A stretch of DNA of 64,000 nt, taken from the NCBI RefSeq assembly GCF_000473265.1, contig NZ_KI421511.1:4501560-4565559 (forward strand), read 5' to 3'. A program made the position numbers and the translations under genes. Below the pieces are notes generated by a model. That model was given only the letters and a program-made list of their open reading frames with translations. It searched no databases and had not been told where the DNA came from. Source of the stretch: Amycolatopsis thermoflava N1165. Its GTDB lineage: Bacteria; Actinomycetota; Actinomycetes; Mycobacteriales; Pseudonocardiaceae. Of this stretch, positions 62,527 through 64,000 are shown in pieces; within the stretch, counting starts at the first letter, position 1; every line of letters begins with the position of its first letter.

Positions 62527-63309
62527 TTATTCCGAGGCGTCCAGGCCGCTGTCCCGGTTGATCACTACGGCCTCGCCGTCCAGGTAGGTCAGCGCGAGCG
62601 CCGCGTGCTCCGCGAGTACCCGCGCCGTCTTGCGGCCCAGGGGCAAATCCTCTGATTCGTCGCCTACAGCGATGATCGCCGAAGTGGCAATCGCCATCGT
62701 GGCGGTCCCGCCTGCCGCGAAGTGTGCCTTCAGCTCCTGGTTGAGCCGCTGGCTCGTCTGCTGCGACGCACTTGGCCGCCGATACTGAGCGGCCCGTCTG
62801 CGCAGCTCGACCGACTCGCCGACGTAGACCTGCGGGCGTGCGTCAGTGGCCGGGCCGCGCAAGGTGAGCCGGTAGATCCCGGGTAACCGCGGAAGCTCGG
62901 GGAACGCCAAGTCGCCGGCCTCGTCGAGCGAGACGGGACCAGCGTGTTGCCACGTCATGTGCACTCGCACGTCCAGCTCGGCGAGGTCGCTCTCGTTGAC
63001 CAGCACGGCGGCCGCGGTCTCGGATGCGCGCCGCCGCCCTCGGGCGAGATAGCTTCCGCCGACCTTGCCGCGGAGCAGTCGCACTTGCTGCTGGATGAAG
63101 TCCACGTGGTCCACGTGCCAGTCCGCCTCGCGCCAGGCCTGGGCCTGGACCGAGCTGCTGTTGGCCCACCACTGGCGGCGCTCGTAGGCGGACGGTGGCA
63201 GGCCGCCTACTAACCCCGCCACCTCGTCGAAGGTGAATTCAACGACACGCTGACCGGTTCTCGCGGCAGCGATCAGCCGGTCGGCGAGCTGCCGATACTT
63301 CGCGCCCAT
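62527..63309 (-). CDS. DUF7662/GIY-YIG-type protein
   Basis: 260 residues from ATG 63309 (MGAKYRQLADRLIAAAR). The N-terminal ~75 residues match the DUF7662-type domain (FDEVAGLVGGLPPSAYERRQ then WWANSS). The C-terminal part resembles GIY-YIG nucleases: LPGIYRLTL, YVGESVELRRRAAQYRRPS and HAALALTYLDGEAVVINRD. Whether it cleaves DNA is unknown. The gene lies alone between convergent neighbours. Confidence 0.7.
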   Translation of the reverse strand: MGAKYRQLADRLIAAARTGQRVVEFTFDEVAGLVGGLPPSAYERRQWWANSSSVQAQAWREADWHVDHVDFIQQQVRLLRGKVGGSYLARGRRRASETAAAVLVNESDLAELDVRVHMTWQHAGPVSLDEAGDLAFPELPRLPGIYRLTLRGPATDARPQVYVGESVELRRRAAQYRRPSASQQTSQRLNQELKAHFAAGGTATMAIATSAIIAVGDESEDLPLGRKTARVLAEHAALALTYLDGEAVVINRDSGLDASE

Positions 63310-63486
63310 GCGCCTCCTGATGTCTCCTTCGGCGAGAACGCTCGCTCCGTCGGCTTCAGGACATGATCACCTGACCCAGGGGCTTCGCCGTTAAGCCAAA
63401 AGGGTGAATTGATCGATGTGCAACAGTACGTGCTCGTCCTCTGACCTAGAGTGTCGCGGGCTGGACCTTGGGGAGGGGAACGCTCG

Positions 63487-63801
63487 GTGGGGATAGAGGT
63501 CGATCCCGATGCGCTTCGGGACCTCGGTCGGGACATTGCCGATCTGCTCGGGATGCTGAGCCAGCTTCAGATCCACATGATCGACTGCGATCGCAAGTTC
63601 GTCGGGCACTCCGGCCTCGCCGACTCCTACGACTCGTTCACCGAGCGCTGGGCGGTCGGTGTGGCCGCGTTGATGGAAGACGCCGGGTCCATGTCGGAGC
63701 AGCTCGTGCAAGCGGCTGACGCCTATGAGCGATACGACCAGGGCGTGGGCGAGAACCTGCGCGGCATCCTCGGCGACCTGTCGAACGGCGGACCGCGGTG
63801 A
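63487..63801 (+). CDS. WXG100-like secretion partner protein
   Basis: 104 residues from GTG 63487; GGGAGGGG lies upstream. It is all-helical with a helical hairpin (LRDLGRDIADLLGMLSQLQI and DSYDSFTERWAVGVAALMED), a length and shape typical of ESX/WXG100 partners. No canonical WXG motif is present. The next gene starts four bases after the stop, and the two probably form a secreted pair. Confidence 0.65.
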   Translation: MGIEVDPDALRDLGRDIADLLGMLSQLQIHMIDCDRKFVGHSGLADSYDSFTERWAVGVAALMEDAGSMSEQLVQAADAYERYDQGVGENLRGILGDLSNGGPR

Positions 63802-63804
63802 GCC

Positions 63805-64000
63805 GTGCCTGAGTTGGGCGAGACCAGCGACCCGAAGGCTCTGGTGCCGGGTGATCCGCTGGAGATCCGTAAATCCGCCGTGCACCTCCTGCGCTACGGT
63901 CGAGCCCTCAACGAGGTCGGCGACGGCTTGAAAGACCTGGACAGCAGCCACTGGAAAGGCGCCGCGGCCGACGCTTTCCGTGAGAAGTTCGAGGCCGAAC
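63805..64000 (+). CDS. T7SS-type secreted toxin/effector, N-terminus (rest outside window)
   Basis: From GTG 63805. KALVPGDPLEIRKSAVHLLR, GDGLKDLDSSHWKG and AADAFREKFEAE are the N-terminal helical secretion domain of polymorphic toxins delivered by type VII secretion. The toxin part is beyond base 64000. Confidence 0.75.
   Translation, partial: MPELGETSDPKALVPGDPLEIRKSAVHLLRYGRALNEVGDGLKDLDSSHWKGAAADAFREKFEAE

Overview
The window is high-GC DNA from an actinomycete. Pseudonocardiales is my best guess, inferred from the Lsr2 paralogue, the ESX/WXG-type secretion genes, GTG and TTG starts, and ATGA/GTGA-coupled operons; no marker gene fixes the species. Most of it is accessory DNA: toxin-type genes at both ends, a pseudogene belt, a defence island, and an integrative conjugative element (ICE).

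Left part (1-21.3 kb). A huge secreted LamG/RHS wall-type protein runs off the left edge, next to a small superinfection-immunity-like membrane protein. Then come decayed FAH-hydrolase and RidA genes, two ORFs joined in frame through a single TAG codon, an Lsr2 paralogue with an 885-bp IS5-type element inserted 40 bp before its start, a NucA/NucB secreted DNase with a secreted neighbour, a Nudix protein, and a run of broken genes (17.1-21.3 kb: lipoprotein-like, Zn-ribbon/XRE, GIY-YIG-like, TetR, SDR).

Defence island (21.5-37.2 kb, all minus strand). The first operon is the three-gene prokaryotic PIWI-RE module: a PD-(D/E)XK nuclease with a Zn ribbon, a DinG/XPD-type helicase with four Fe-S-type cysteines, and a 934-residue pPIWI-RE protein, all joined by 4-bp overlaps. 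The second is a type I restriction-modification operon, hsdM-hsdS-TIGR02391-hsdR-YgjP protease, also with overlapping genes. The PIWI-RE module is the most interesting system here: it was predicted from comparative genomics to act in inter-genome conflict, and as far as I know its mechanism is poorly established.

ICE (37.8-60 kb). A minus-strand block holds a tyrosine integrase, an excisionase, a PAPS-reductase-like protein, a recombinase domain lacking its catalytic part, a C5-cytosine methyltransferase split into two coupled ORFs with a 16-bp poly-C tract, a 50-residue zinc finger, an N4/N6-type methyltransferase and a Rossmann-like protein. A 0.56-kb divergent region with six tandem 11-bp repeats separates it from a plus-strand conjugation block: regulator, pilin, VirB6/TrbL-like, PrgI/VirB3-like, VirB4 ATPase, VirD4-like coupling ATPase, replication-relaxation protein and NlpC/P60 hydrolase. 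I recognise no relaxase. An Mrr-like nuclease with an in-frame TAA and a two-HTH protein follow.

Right end (60.2-64 kb). Small hypothetical genes, a Nudix gene running into an N-terminally truncated XRE regulator, a GIY-YIG-type protein, and a WXG100-like/T7SS-toxin-type pair whose second gene leaves the window.
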